This document shows positions 45,935 through 56,464 of a stretch of 64,000 nucleotides of DNA, in pieces (the first letter of the stretch is position 1; each line of letters begins with the position of its first letter). The stretch covers positions 868,001-932,000 of the forward strand of contig BCIX01000003.1 in NCBI GenBank assembly GCA_001600095.1, given 5' to 3'. A program made the position numbers and the translations under genes. The notes beneath the pieces are model-generated. The model was not told where the DNA came from. It saw nothing but the letters and a program-made list of their open reading frames with translations, and did no database searches. The stretch comes from Bullera alba (Eukaryota; Basidiomycota; Tremellomycetes; Tremellales; Bulleraceae).

Positions 45935-47954
45935 CTAAAACATGAAACCCGACAACTTCTGGTACCAAGTATCCTCCTTGTAGGTGATCTTGTCCCTGGC
46001 CTCCATCTCGTCGAGCTCCCTTCGGCCCGAGACAAAGTCCATTTCTTCGAGCGTGACCCACGTGGTCTTCTTGAAGTACTTCCAGCCGATCCAGCATCCG
46101 GCAAAGATGGGCAGGGTAATGTACGCGGAGAAGAACTTGGATGTGTCCCAGTTACCCTTAAGGAAAACGGTGAACCCGTTGAACCTGTAATCGAGGTGGT
46201 CAGCATTTAAGTCATGGAGCAAGCGTGGTGCAACTGGACTCACAGTAGGATGATGGTGAAAGCGATGAAGCCGTACCAAGAGAGGTAGGGCTGGAAGGGG
46301 GCCTTGTATGGGAAGGCATCTCGCGACAATCCCTGTTTCTTCAAACCGTAGTAGAAACGGAGGTAGGCGAGGAGAATACACCACCATGTGATGATACCGG
46401 TAATGGCGGAGATGTTGTACAGCCAGTTGAAAACGGTCACAGCGGTCTCTCCTCCGGTGTTGAGGTAGGCGAAGAATCCAAATGCGCCAGTGATCAAAAC
46501 ACACCAGATTGGCAATCCTTTCTTCGTACATCTTCGGAAGATTCGGGGGACCTGTCCGTCGAGAGCCAAAGCGTAGAACGTTCGACTGGCAGCGTAGAGA
46601 TCAGAGTTTCCAGCCGACCAAGCTGCGAGCAGGATGACGGCGTTGACAATCGAAGGTAGAGCTTTGATTCCTGCGTTCTGGATGGCGATGACGAAGGGCG
46701 AAGCAGTGGCAGTACCGGCTCCTTCGGCGCTGAGCAGTCTAGGCTCGTCGTAAGGGACAAGGACGGAAATGACAAAGATACCGCCACTACAGAATTGCAA
46801 CAGCGTCAGCGGACAGACCTCATTGGCTTTAGGGAGTCCGGGTCATGCTCACATGTAGAAGACCAAGATTCGCCAGAAAACTCGCTTGATCGCCTTTGGC
46901 ACAGTCTTCCTTGGGTTTTCGGCTTCTCCGAGCGTGGTGGCGATGATCTCGGTACCGATGAACGAGAAGGCAGCCTGGACAAAGACGTTGTAGAATGCCA
47001 GGAACTGGCCCAGTGACCCCTCAATGATACCCTCGCCTTTGTCAATGGTGATTTGAGCGAAAGGTCCTGGATTCCTCCAGTATCGGAATCCAATGACGTC
47101 GTGGTTCGGTCCACCTCCACACATGAGCACGATACCGAGGATGATGAGACCGAGAATGGCGATGACCTTCATTGTTGACAGCCAGAACTCGGCCTCTCCA
47201 TATGCCCTGGCGCCCCAGAAGTTGATGAACCAAACACCAACGGTCAACACGGTGATGTAGACAGCGGCGTGGGTATTCGACTGTGGATAAGTTTATAGTC
47301 AGCTCCAGTTAGACGGGACGGCCACCTAGACTGCTACTCACGTCCCAGTAGCTGATGACGATGGCTCCAGCGACAGTCTCGACGGGAATGGTGATAGCAT
47401 ACGAATACCAATAGTTGATACCACAAGCGAATCCGACAGCAGGGTCGATGAATCTCGAGCAGTAGTGGGTGAAAGCTCCAGCGACAGGCAGCAAAGCGGC
47501 CATCTCTCCTAGCGCAACCATCATAGAGTACACCATGGACGACATGATGATGTATCCGAGCCAAGCTCCGACTGGGCCTCCCGAGGCAAGCGCTGATCCT
47601 GATCCGATGAACAGACCTGCAAGAGATGTCAGGCAATCTTCGGGAGCGCTCCCGGGAGTACTCACCAGTTCCAATAGCACCACCAAGGGCAATCATGGCC
47701 ATGTGCCGTTGCTTGAGTGTACGGTGCACACCACCCTCCTTATCGTGTCCTGCAAGGTGTCAAACTTCTACTTCACACCTCCGCCCACGCTCGAGCAGCT
47801 CACCATGGCCATCCACGAGGATGGTGCCGTGGGCAACACCAGCGCTATCCGAAGCAGAAGCCTTCTCCGGGTCGTAGCCATTGTTGTCATCTAGTCGCGG
47901 CGCTCCAACGTACGTCGACACATCGTCGTTGTTCTTCTTCTCAAAGTCGGACAT
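45935..47954 (-). CDS. Amino-acid permease (YAT/AAP family, 12 TM)
   Basis: Proton-coupled plasma-membrane amino-acid transporter. The cytosolic N-terminus starts MSDFEKKNNDDVSTYVGAPR. After the intron comes [40 protein letters not shown], the fungal AAP signature around TM1. Then LPVAGAFTHYCSRFIDPAVG-FACGINYWYSYAITIPVETV, GIVLMCGGGPNHDVIGFRYW, AFSFIGTEIIATTLGEAENP-RKTVPKAIKRVFWRIL (consensus amphipathic region), LAAWSAGNSDLYAASRTFYA and LSWYGFIAFTIILLFNGFTV. It ends with KEDTWYQKLSGFMF. About 560 residues, similar to general and dicarboxylic-type AAPs, but the substrate cannot be assigned. Five exons. The stop is TAG at 45935-45937. Confidence 0.93.
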
Positions 47955-48796
47955 GGCGGCTGGCGGGGTACCTCTATCCGAAAGTCAGAGTGACGAAACG
48001 AACAGATGAGCGAGTTCAGAGTTCAAGTGACTCGAGGTTGGTGGTGGAGCAAAGATAGTGGCTCCGCTTGCTGGCAACCGACTCGGTGGTTAATAATAGG
48101 GCGAAAGCTTCGATAGCTCGGGCGATCACTTGGTCAAGTTTTTCATCTTCCCCTGCGTCAGGCTCCGACTCGTTCTCCGACTCTCTCCACAACGCCGCTG
48201 CGTGCTCCATCTCCCCCTCCGCATCCATTCCTGCAGTTTCGGCTCGGATCCAGGTGCAATTCAGAAGGGTCAGAAGGCAGAGGAGGCAAAGGGCTATTCT
48301 TGTCGCTTGGAAATTTGAATTGCACTAACCGAGGACGGCGAAGTCTTAAATTGCGGCAGTAGACCGCGCGGACCGCCACGTGGGTGATCGTCCGAATTCG
48401 TAAAAGACGAGCTGACTTCGAGCCTCTTTGAGCAGCTTTGAGCACCCGTTGCGCGCGTCGATAGGGGCGTCGATGCATGACCTTGCACGGCTCTGTTGAT
48501 CTCTGTGACCTCCTCCCTGTGCACTGCTGCCGTACCGTATGGCTCCCTGTGGGTGGCCTCTGACCTCCTCTGACTATGCGCCTTTCCTTCGAAGAGACTT
48601 GGTCTTCGTGCGTGACTGCACGTCAGCCATCGGAGGCAGATCTGGCTAGCCTCGTCACTTCGGCCCAAGCTCGGCCAGTCGCCAGACCTCGGGATTGGAC
48701 GGATGCAGCAGAGATAAGGAGGTCTGAATTAGCTTGCAACCAGTTGCAACCTTACATCGTGCAGTTGATAAGCTAGAATCGTCCTCAAGCCCACTC
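47955..48796. other. Permease upstream region
   Basis: 842 bp that should contain the permease promoter and 5' leader. The only notable item is a 70-codon minus ORF at 48016-48228, listed separately. Confidence 0.4.
48016..48228 (-). CDS. Small ORF upstream of the permease (possible uORF or small secreted protein)
   Basis: 70 codons, MDAEGEMEHAAALWRESENE and on, with an acidic N-terminal half and a helix-like IARAIEAFALLL. The frame stays open upstream of this ATG and there codes a very hydrophobic stretch, RIALCLLCLLTLLNCTW, like a signal peptide, behind a possible splice acceptor (ttag) near 48330. It ends 61 bp before the permease ATG on the same strand. It could be an upstream ORF in the permease transcript, a small secreted protein with an unrecognised first exon, or chance. 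No family recognised. Confidence 0.25.
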   Translation of the reverse strand: MDAEGEMEHAAALWRESENESEPDAGEDEKLDQVIARAIEAFALLLTTESVASKRSHYLCSTTNLESLEL

Positions 48797-49822
48797 CTAC
48801 GTCATTCTCATCGAGTCCTCCACCAGGCTGATATCCTCGTCGATGATCATGTCCTTGTCGGCAGGCGTCCAGACACCTTTGGCTATCTGCGGCAACAATG
48901 GCGTAGCGGCAACCACCTTTCGATGGGCTGTCACTGCTGGTCTCTTGGGGCATGGTGTATAGGAATCGAACACGTCGGAGGCTACATGCACGAGCATATC
49001 AGCGTTCTTATCTCGATGAACACTTCAAATTCAATCGTATGGCCTACCTGGTGTGAGTCCAGGATGTACTTGCTCATTCTCGTGTCGGGTCACCATTGGA
49101 GGCATGCCAGCGCGTGTTGCAAGACTTTCCAACTCCTCACTCGCTCTCGAACCGTTGCTTTGGGCGGTAATTGGAGCACCGTCGGCCCTCGGGCGCTTGA
49201 ACCTGGATCACCGGACTCTTCAAGCATCGCGTCAGCCCCCGTCTATCAAATGACTCGAGCTTCTTCACCTACCTGATTGCAAGACTGGCCGACTCGACCT
49301 CTTATTCGGCTCATCGACATCGGCTTCCATGCATCGCTTGCGAGAGGGTGGTCTGGAGGGAGCATCGGATCTGCCCTCGAAGATCCTCGTCGGCATGATA
49401 GAGGGTCTCGAACGTGGTGCGCGAAGCTGTGGTGGTTGGGATCTCGACGGAAGCGGAAGAGCGGGTCGTGGTGGAAGGACTTTCCGCACTGGAACGTCCT
49501 CGACCTTGTGGGTCAGGGAAGGCAGGGGATTCTGGCGGGTGTTTGTTGAGCGGCTAGGTCGGAGGGCTAAACTGGGCCCCCGAGAGAGGCCAGGTTTGGC
49601 ATACCCCAAGACCGCCGAGGCGGTAGATTTGGTTGTGCGTCCTGCCTGAGCTAGAGAGGAGATGCTGCTGATGCTCTTCACTCGGGGGATGGCCAATCTT
49701 CTAGGAGGCTCAGTAGTCGTCGATTGGTTCGGTGGTGGGTCGGAGTGAGCGTTCGAGGGGGCGATGGATGTTCGTAGGTTGCTGGTCGATTTGTACCGCG
49801 GGATTCTGCTGGGTTGCGACAT
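48797..49822 (-). CDS. Disordered basic-to-acidic nuclear-type protein, function unknown
   Basis: Start at 49822 (MSQPSRIPRYKSTSNLRTSI). The N-terminal two thirds are Ser/Pro/Arg-rich, with repeated short basic motifs (RRLAIPRVKSISSISSLAQA, RKVLPPRPALPLPSR, RSRPSIMPTRIFEG). After an intron whose best model joins LQSGR to FKRPRADGAPITAQS (donor gtgaag, acceptor gatccag), the sequence continues SEELESLATRAGMPPMVTRH. A last exon is VFDSYTPCPKRPAVTAHRKV-VAATPLLPQIAKGVWTPADK and ends acidic (DMIIDEDISLVEDSMRMT). The KRPRAD motif could be a nuclear localisation signal. The overall shape (basic N-terminus with RxxL motifs, acidic C-terminus, ~300 residues) recalls securins, but no KEN box is visible and I do not assign it. 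The stop is TAG at 48797-48799. Confidence 0.65.
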
Positions 49823-50376
49823 GGCAAGGTCGTCAATAAACCAAGATGTTACCTGCAGTCAGTGTATCTACACAGTACGAGTACAGCGATCATAGATGCA
49901 TGCATGGCGCGCGCTACGTCCTCGCCTGTCCTCACTGCAGCCTGTCGAGAACAGAGTTGAGTAGAGCGGCTCACTCAACGCTTCCATGACTGCGGTGTGT
50001 GTGGGGTAAGGTAACTATGCGGGGTCAAGCGACCGTGCCTGATTGCGTGAAATCTTGTGGTCCGACACAACCCTTCTCGACGTCCCACAGCTGCTGCTCA
50101 CGGCTTACTTCGCGTCTATGTAGAGACAGCGTCAAGACGGCGAGGGGTTCTCATTTCAGTCTTCCTCACATCCCAGACCACTTACAGTCCCGCTGTCGCT
50201 CACTCCCTTCAACGACATCGACTGCACCGCTGTGAACAGCGATCTCCGACGCGACTGTCAGCCCAACGGACCAGTTCGCACTTCGCAGTCGGCTGGTGCT
50301 TATCCTGCTGGACTTGGATCCTGCATATACATAGCTTTCATAGGGGCGAGCTGGATCTCATCCCACTTCGCACATC
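49823..50376. other. Divergent promoter region
   Basis: 554 bp between two divergent genes of unknown function. No further feature supported. Confidence 0.4.
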
Positions 50377-53342
50377 ATGTCGCGCTCGGCTTCTATCCCA
50401 TCCCACTTGGTACCCTGCCTCGCATCCCCACAAACGCCCTTTGACGCCGCAGTAGACGCTTTGGAAGAATGGATATTGTATCGAAGGACCAAAGGCGACA
50501 CCTTGTTCGAGATGTCCATAGGACTAGCAGAGCTCGAGAACAATGTGAGCATCAGCTTGCTTTCAGTATGGCTGTACGCTGATTGATTTAGACACCACCG
50601 CATGTATCAGCGGCATTTGATCGCGCTCGCTCAGTCACCAATGTACCCCCTCCATCGGACCTCACGCCGCCTATGGGACCATTCCCACTAGCGAGCTCGG
50701 CCACTACTGTCACCATAGTCCATCACCTGTTATCCCAGCCTCCACCGTCGATAGAGCGTTCACGCGAGGTCATCCTCGAGTTCCTATATGCCCGAGAACA
50801 GAAGTTGAGGGAGAAGAAGCCCGGTCGAGGGGGAAAAGGGACGATGGGTCGGGAAGCTTTCGACGAGATCTCTCGAAAGCTGAGCGAGGTCGAGGATGGA
50901 TTGAAGGTCACATCCACGGACAATGCTGGAAACGCTTCATACCCAACACCCACTTCGCCTGGTCCAAGCCGGTTGAGCGAGTCTAGGACGATAGGATTGA
51001 CTTTGGTGCTGGCGCTGAGAATGTCACTGTCGTACTTCACCCTCAACGAGCTTGGCAATCAGCTTCAGATGCTGGCAGTACCGGATGCCGAGAGGACGTT
51101 GGTACAGCATATCCGGAGGCGGGTTCAAGGCGAAGGTCGATGGGGTGTTGGCAAAGAGCTGGAGTATCTTGAGTCTTTGGTGAGCTCGCCCCTCATATAC
51201 ATTTCGCATTTGAGCTCATACGCTATCAGACTCTGCGAAAACGCCCAGCATTGCGTCCAGCCTTCAGATCCGCGAAGAATCGAATGACATTGGCATCTCA
51301 GCCATTATTCCCAATCCCTCTTCCCGCTCCGTCCAAGTCCCAAACCATAAAGCTGTTGACCAGCTTTGCTAAAGACGTCGACAGCGGAAACATTCAGTCG
51401 ATCATGGCTTCAGCCCAACTTGGCGGGTCGGTTGATTCACCGACAGCCGACCGGGGGCATTTCTTATCCCGCCGCACGCCTGCCAGTCCCACTGGCACAA
51501 CACCCATGTCTGCTTCCAGCCCGCGGACCCCGCTTTCCGCTCTTCCACCAGCGACCCAGTCGCCTACTTTACCTCCGAACATGACTCGCTCGGAACTCTT
51601 GGCGGCCTACGCCCTCGAGCTGGTCTCGGAATTATTGACCAGGGAGAAGCGGGAGTATATGATCAAGCAGAAGTGGGCAAAGTCAGGTCGTGAATCACTC
51701 GGCAAAGACCTCGGTGATATCGAATCTTCATTATGTCTCGCCAACAAATCCACGCCCTCGCCTCACGCATCGGCTCTGCTTCCCGTCTTTCTCGGTCTGA
51801 GGCGGACATATGCCCTTCCCAAATCACCGATCTCGCCAGCGGTGATCGAGCCATACTTGGACCTATTACCAATACCCCCGGATCCAGACGACGTGCCGTT
51901 CCGAGAGCCGACTGTGCAAACAACAACGGCGGCATTGTATGTCAACCCTCGGCTCGACGACGTATCGGCCTACGAGGTGCTTGAAGAGCTTATTGCGAAT
52001 GAGCAAGAGAAAGTGGAGGCAGAAGGTGCTCTGCCGGACGAGGTCAAGAGTTGGCTCACAGAGTTGATTTCTGGAGTCGAGAAGAGGGTGAGTGATATTT
52101 CAGATGATCTTGTGTCAGTATTGACGGCAATCGCAGTTTCCAGACGGATCATACGCCTCAGTCTTCGCTCAAGTCAGGGAAGAGATCGAGAATCCACGTC
52201 TTATGTTCCAACAGCCACCACCTCTACCCCCTCCTCAGAGCGCACGCACAGGGCCGACTCCACCAGCACACAGGAGAGCTCTGTCCAATGCGACGCAGCT
52301 ATCAGGTAGCCCCACACCCGCCTCACCCGCCGCTCGACTAACGCACACTCGATCCATCAGTATGCCCATGCGTCAACAGCCTCGATCACACGACAACGAC
52401 AATGATGACGATCACGACTCAAACTCGACCTTCTCGACCCAAGCTGGAGAGGACTCCATCCACGACTTGCCACCAAAAGTGCCTGCAATCCAGACGCAAA
52501 TGAAGAAATCGGCAAGTGGGACAATAACGCTCTTACCCACCGGTATGCCAATTCACGATCTCGACACGAGTTTTATCAATTCCGCAGGCGGTCTTTCTGC
52601 CACCTCTGTGTCCAATGACAGTTCGAGCGGTTGGTGGGATATAGTCTCTGCAGTGCAGCCCAACGCTAGAGCCCCGTGGGAGGACAATACCTCGCCCCGT
52701 CGTACCCGTGTATCCAGTGGTGGCTCGCCACATCTGCCCTTGCCGCCGGGGGCGGAGCCTGCTCAACCGGAAGAGATGATGTTTGAGCGTATAGCGGGAA
52801 TGCAACTCGATCCACACGCCTACTCCCACAGTCCATCCCGCTCGACCTCTCACCAGCAGGAAGGGACTGGTCTATCGTCGCCATCCCGTCAACAAACGAT
52901 GCAGCCAAGGGCACCCGCGATGGATATGGGCGAATCGAATGGTTCGCCAAGACGTGCTGCGCCGCAGACAAGTAGCAGGATAGCACACAATGCTGAAGCG
53001 CAAAATCGAAGTCCTATTCCTATCAATTTCGCTCGTCCGATAGCACAGTCATCACCCTCGGCCCCAGCCCAATCACCCGGTCCAGCCGGGGGCAGTACTT
53101 CAGGACCTGGGACCCCGATCCAGGGGGAAACCGCCTCGCCGCCCGTCAAGACCTCTAGGCTCTTTGGCCGGAGTTTGACACTATCCAGTCGACCCAAGAA
53201 CAAAGACAAGGACAAGGAGAACGACAGGGCTAGTGGTGTCCCGGTAGCTAAAGCTGGTAAGGCAAAGGTGAAGAATGATCCCGGGCGGTGGAATAGAGAC
53301 ATGGTGGCCGATATCATGGGTCCGCCTGCCGATCGACGATAG
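50377..53342 (+). CDS. Large partly disordered protein, basidiomycete-type, function unknown
   Basis: Start at 50377 (MSRSASIPSHLVPCLASPQT). The first half contains helical conserved-looking stretches: PFDAAVDALEEWILYRRTKG-DTLFEMSIGLAELENN, ERSREVILEFLYAREQKLRE, IGLTLVLALRMSLSYFTLNE, SELLAAYALELVSELLTREK, REYMIKQKWAKSGRESLGKD, VSAYEVLEELIANEQEKVEA and LPDEVKSWLTELISGVEKR. After an intron (~52090-52139) the C-terminal ~400 residues are Ser/Pro/Thr/Gln-rich and disordered. An exception is the closing conserved-looking KNDPGRWNRDMVADIMGPPA, before TAG at 53340-53342. Four or more exons. I recognise no domain. The disordered Ser/Pro tail with many SP sites suggests a phosphoregulated cytosolic or nuclear scaffold (inference only). 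Confidence 0.75.
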
Positions 53343-53537
53343 AGCAGCTTTGTGCCAGCCTCAATGCTTACCGGATATTTGTACATACATGGATATAAGA
53401 GACTACGTGTATGTATCGGTCGCTTCACATGTCCCCATCGGGATGTAGTGAACAAGTCAGAAACAGAAGATCCTTCTTCTTCGTCTGCTACAGGCAGAGA
53501 TACATTGTCGGACGGCGGAGACAGGGCCCTACTAGGG

Positions 53538-55159
53538 TCAGATCTGCACATGATGTGATGTACTAACTCTTGCTCTTCCTGCGACGACTCCCTTGTCGGC
53601 GGTTCCATGTGATCCATTAGTGGTGGTCGAAGAGGAGTCTGCTAAGTCAATACATGCTCCGAAGCCTAAGCTCACCGGAGACATCGGCGCACTGCCCGGC
53701 GTCGGGTTTAGGCAGAGTGGGTTCGATCGTGGAGGTCGATGGTCCTTCTTCTTCGTCCAATGAAGCGGGATCCACAGTTACAGTTTCCCCGACCTCGGGT
53801 TCCGGCGCATCGTACATGTGAGATAGAATCTCACAAATCTCGTCGAACTGAGGTCGCTTCTCTGGTGCTTGGTGCCAGCATCTCTCCAGGAGAGCCCATA
53901 AATCGTCAGATATGACACTGGATCGCTTCGGTCTCTCCCCATCTGCTAGCATAAGCGTATCCCGATTGTGCCACTCACCTCGGATCAACTGTCTGAGGAC
54001 AGCATCGTCGACGTTGCCGAACGGGATCTCCAGCGTCATGATCTGTCATGAGCTATGTACATCAATGACCATCCTCACCTCGTACACGGTCATTGCGAAA
54101 GCATAGACATCATTCTCGTATGTCCGCTCGGCCCCGCCCAGCCTCTCCGGGCTTTGCCATCGTATCGTCTTGCCCAGCGCATCGGATGCGGCTTGATTAG
54201 GCTCAACTAAGCGTTCCTCGCCTGCGGAGCGGCGGAGCAGTTTCCTCGGGTGGCGCTTAGTTGAGCCTACGGCTTGATCATGTTGTGACTTGGTGATCAA
54301 GTCTTGCTTGAGGCGACTCAGGCCAAAGTCGCAGATCACGGCGGTGCCTTTGTCGGATATTAGGACGTTTGCGGCCTGCGGGCCTCGATCAGTAAAGAAC
54401 TTGATCCCCGTACTTTGTACTCGCCTTGAGATTGCCGTGAAGGGTGAGTCTACGGTGGAGGTATTCCATCCCTTGGGCTGTTTGGTGCAGCAACGCGATC
54501 TTGTTGGCAGACTTTCCACCTCTGGATCTCAAGAACGTCAAGATGTCTCGGTTCTTCACTACAGGTATATTGTTAGAGCTGAAGCGGAGACAGGTGCGAC
54601 ATTTCGTCTTACTCACTGAAAGGACAGAGTAGGGACAAAGGTGGATCACTGAATCCGCCTATGAGCGGCAGGATATACGGACTTCGAAGCTGTCTCCAGG
54701 CAGCCACCGCTTCGAGGAACAAAGTCTTGTCGGTGTTGGGGTTGAGCTCTCTAATGGTTATTTCGGCCTCACGCCACAGCATGTGTCCTCGATAGACATC
54801 CGAGAAGAAACCAGAGCTAATCTTGGGGCCGGTTAGGACCATGACCCGGGGAGTCGTCCACTACACAGTCAAGAAGTGAGTGATACAAAACATTGATTGA
54901 CTTGTTTGTCTCACTATTTCCGGGATATCACTCGAATCGCTGTGTCGTTCAAGGACCTATCATCTCATCAGGAATTTGTACGTCGCATCTGGAGCTGACT
55001 CACATCTATCAAATTGCCCCGAGAGTCTCGTCGGCGCTGGACCAAGAGGATCTCGTTGGGAGCGCGTCTGCGGGGGTCTATGTACAGGGGCCCGATCGCG
55101 GGCTGTGGGCGCAACCTGTCTGCCGCGGTCATGAGGGGACTGACTACGGTCGAGTCCAT
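53538..55159 (-). CDS. TKL-type pseudokinase, shortened paralogue of the adjacent kinase, possibly decaying
   Basis: The start at 55159 (MDSTVVSPLMTAADRLRPQP) gives a short N-terminus. Exon structure parallels the 56.5-60.3 kb kinase: VLERHSDSSDI, then WTTPRVMVLTGPKISSGFFS-DVYRG, AEITIRELN (VAIK Lys replaced by Arg), AWRQLRSPYILPLIGGF, ALLHQTAQGMEYLHRR, TLHGNLKAANVLIS (catalytic Asp replaced by Asn), CDFGLSRLK (DFG kept), IRWQSPERLGGAERTYENDV-YAFAMTVYE and LWALLERCWHQAPEKRPQFD-EICEIL. The intron after HGNLK uses a GC donor, whereas the paralogue has GT. An in-frame 27-residue insert in the activation segment comes from a small foldback element. Near the C-terminus a 1-nt difference from the paralogue shifts the frame. 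The downstream module is missing; reading through, the stop falls at 53538-53540. Catalysis is predicted lost; a regulatory pseudokinase or a young pseudogene both fit. Confidence 0.65.
54189..54278. mobile_element. 72-bp inverted-repeat (MITE-like) insertion with 9-bp target-site duplication
   Basis: The element 54198-54269 has perfect 16-bp terminal inverted repeats, TAGGCTCAACTAAGCG and its reverse complement at 54254-54269. The direct repeats CGGCTTGAT flank it at 54189-54197 and 54270-54278. The paralogous kinase carries the uninterrupted site (58,140-58,200), which aligns exactly once 81 bp are removed. 81 bp is 27 codons, so the kinase-like frame stays open. A 9-bp duplication suggests a Mutator-like (MULE) non-autonomous element; this is inference. 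No second copy in the window. Confidence 0.85.
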
Positions 55160-56464
55160 TTCCGCCTGAGGGTTAGGCTAGCCGGACTGTCGGGTCAACA
55201 CGTACTGAGTTCTGCTAAGATATAAGAGCTGATGCTGAGGGAGATGTTGTCTGATACACGCGGGCGTGGGTGCGGTTATGCTCGTCGTGGACTCGTGAGT
55301 TCTGCGGTGTGAACAGGGGTGCCTGACGCGCCGGCTGTCACCCGTGACCCAGATGAAGTCACACCGTCACAGGCCCCATGTTTCAGGAAGCGACTACTCA
55401 CTGTTTCATAGAACACGGAACCATCCGCGTACTTACCTTCCGGTCCAGATGCGAATAACCGTATCTGCACTGCGATCAGAAGCTGAGCGTCCATTTTGGT
55501 TCAGAGATGACGAAGAGTGCCTCAGTTAAGCTGCACAGCCCTACCTAGGCCCGGGAGGGCGGGTGGGTGGGGCGGTCTTACGCTTAGCCTCAGTGTAGTA
55601 AGCGGATCATACCTGCATCACTCACATGTCCGAGTATGCTCATAGTCATCACAGTATGGTAACAATGTAGATTCTGGACGTCTCCCGGCACGGCCGCAGC
55701 AACCCTGTGGCTGTTGAGGAACAAGTAACTTACTTTCCCTCGGAGCGGCTGAAGCCGCTAGTGAATTTTAGATGTGTCATTGTGTGCAGTGTGCGAGTGT
55801 AGCGAGTACTTTACGCACGCTCGAGACCCTTTGTAGTCGCAAGTCTCCTGTTGGTGCTCTTCATGTCACTATAGGACCAGTATACGGTAGGAGGTGCTGA
55901 GTTTTCCAACAAATCCCGCAGCGTTTCCTGCGGAGTGCGGATTGTATACAGGTTCCCACGGTGATGTGTGAAACTCAACCTGGATGCGGGCTGCACGATA
56001 GCTCGGGGCTTACTGACAACTGTCAAGATAGTGACTGCTGGACAAGCTGTGTTCTTTAGCTGTCGTATTAAGCAGTAAAGAACACAAGTACAAGTTCCTA
56101 CTGAGAAGCTACAAGAGACCAGGAGGGTAACGGCGCGCTAGAGCGCTTATCAATACTGGCTGGTGACACGTCATGGTATTCCAACACTAGCATAGCTTTA
56201 AGCTGCCCACCAGGGGCGCCCAGGGCCTAGGTGGGGCGGCTTACGCTTACATAGCTTGGTGGCGGCGGGCCGGTTTTGTACCGGGACATCACAGTCACTG
56301 TAACCCCAATGTAACCCCAAGACACACCACTTGCACCCGTAACACTTATCCATGCTGACTGGTGACACGTCACGGTATTCCAACACTTACAGGGTACTTG
56401 TTCATACATGAGTACACGGGCCTATATGCACTGTCCTATGTGCCTACGACCTGGCGAATACGAA
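55160..56464. other. Repeat-bearing intergenic region between pseudokinase and kinase genes
   Basis: 1.3 kb with no supported gene. It contains an imperfect ~42-bp direct repeat (about 56147-56188 and 56345-56386) built on GGTGACACGTCA and GGTATTCCAACACT. A second short repeated motif, gtggggcgg(t)cttacgctta, occurs at 55567-55586 and 56231-56249. The stretch near 56383-56440 resembles sequence just outside the pseudokinase 3' end (about 53370-53430), as expected if the two loci arose by duplication of one unit. Confidence 0.5.
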
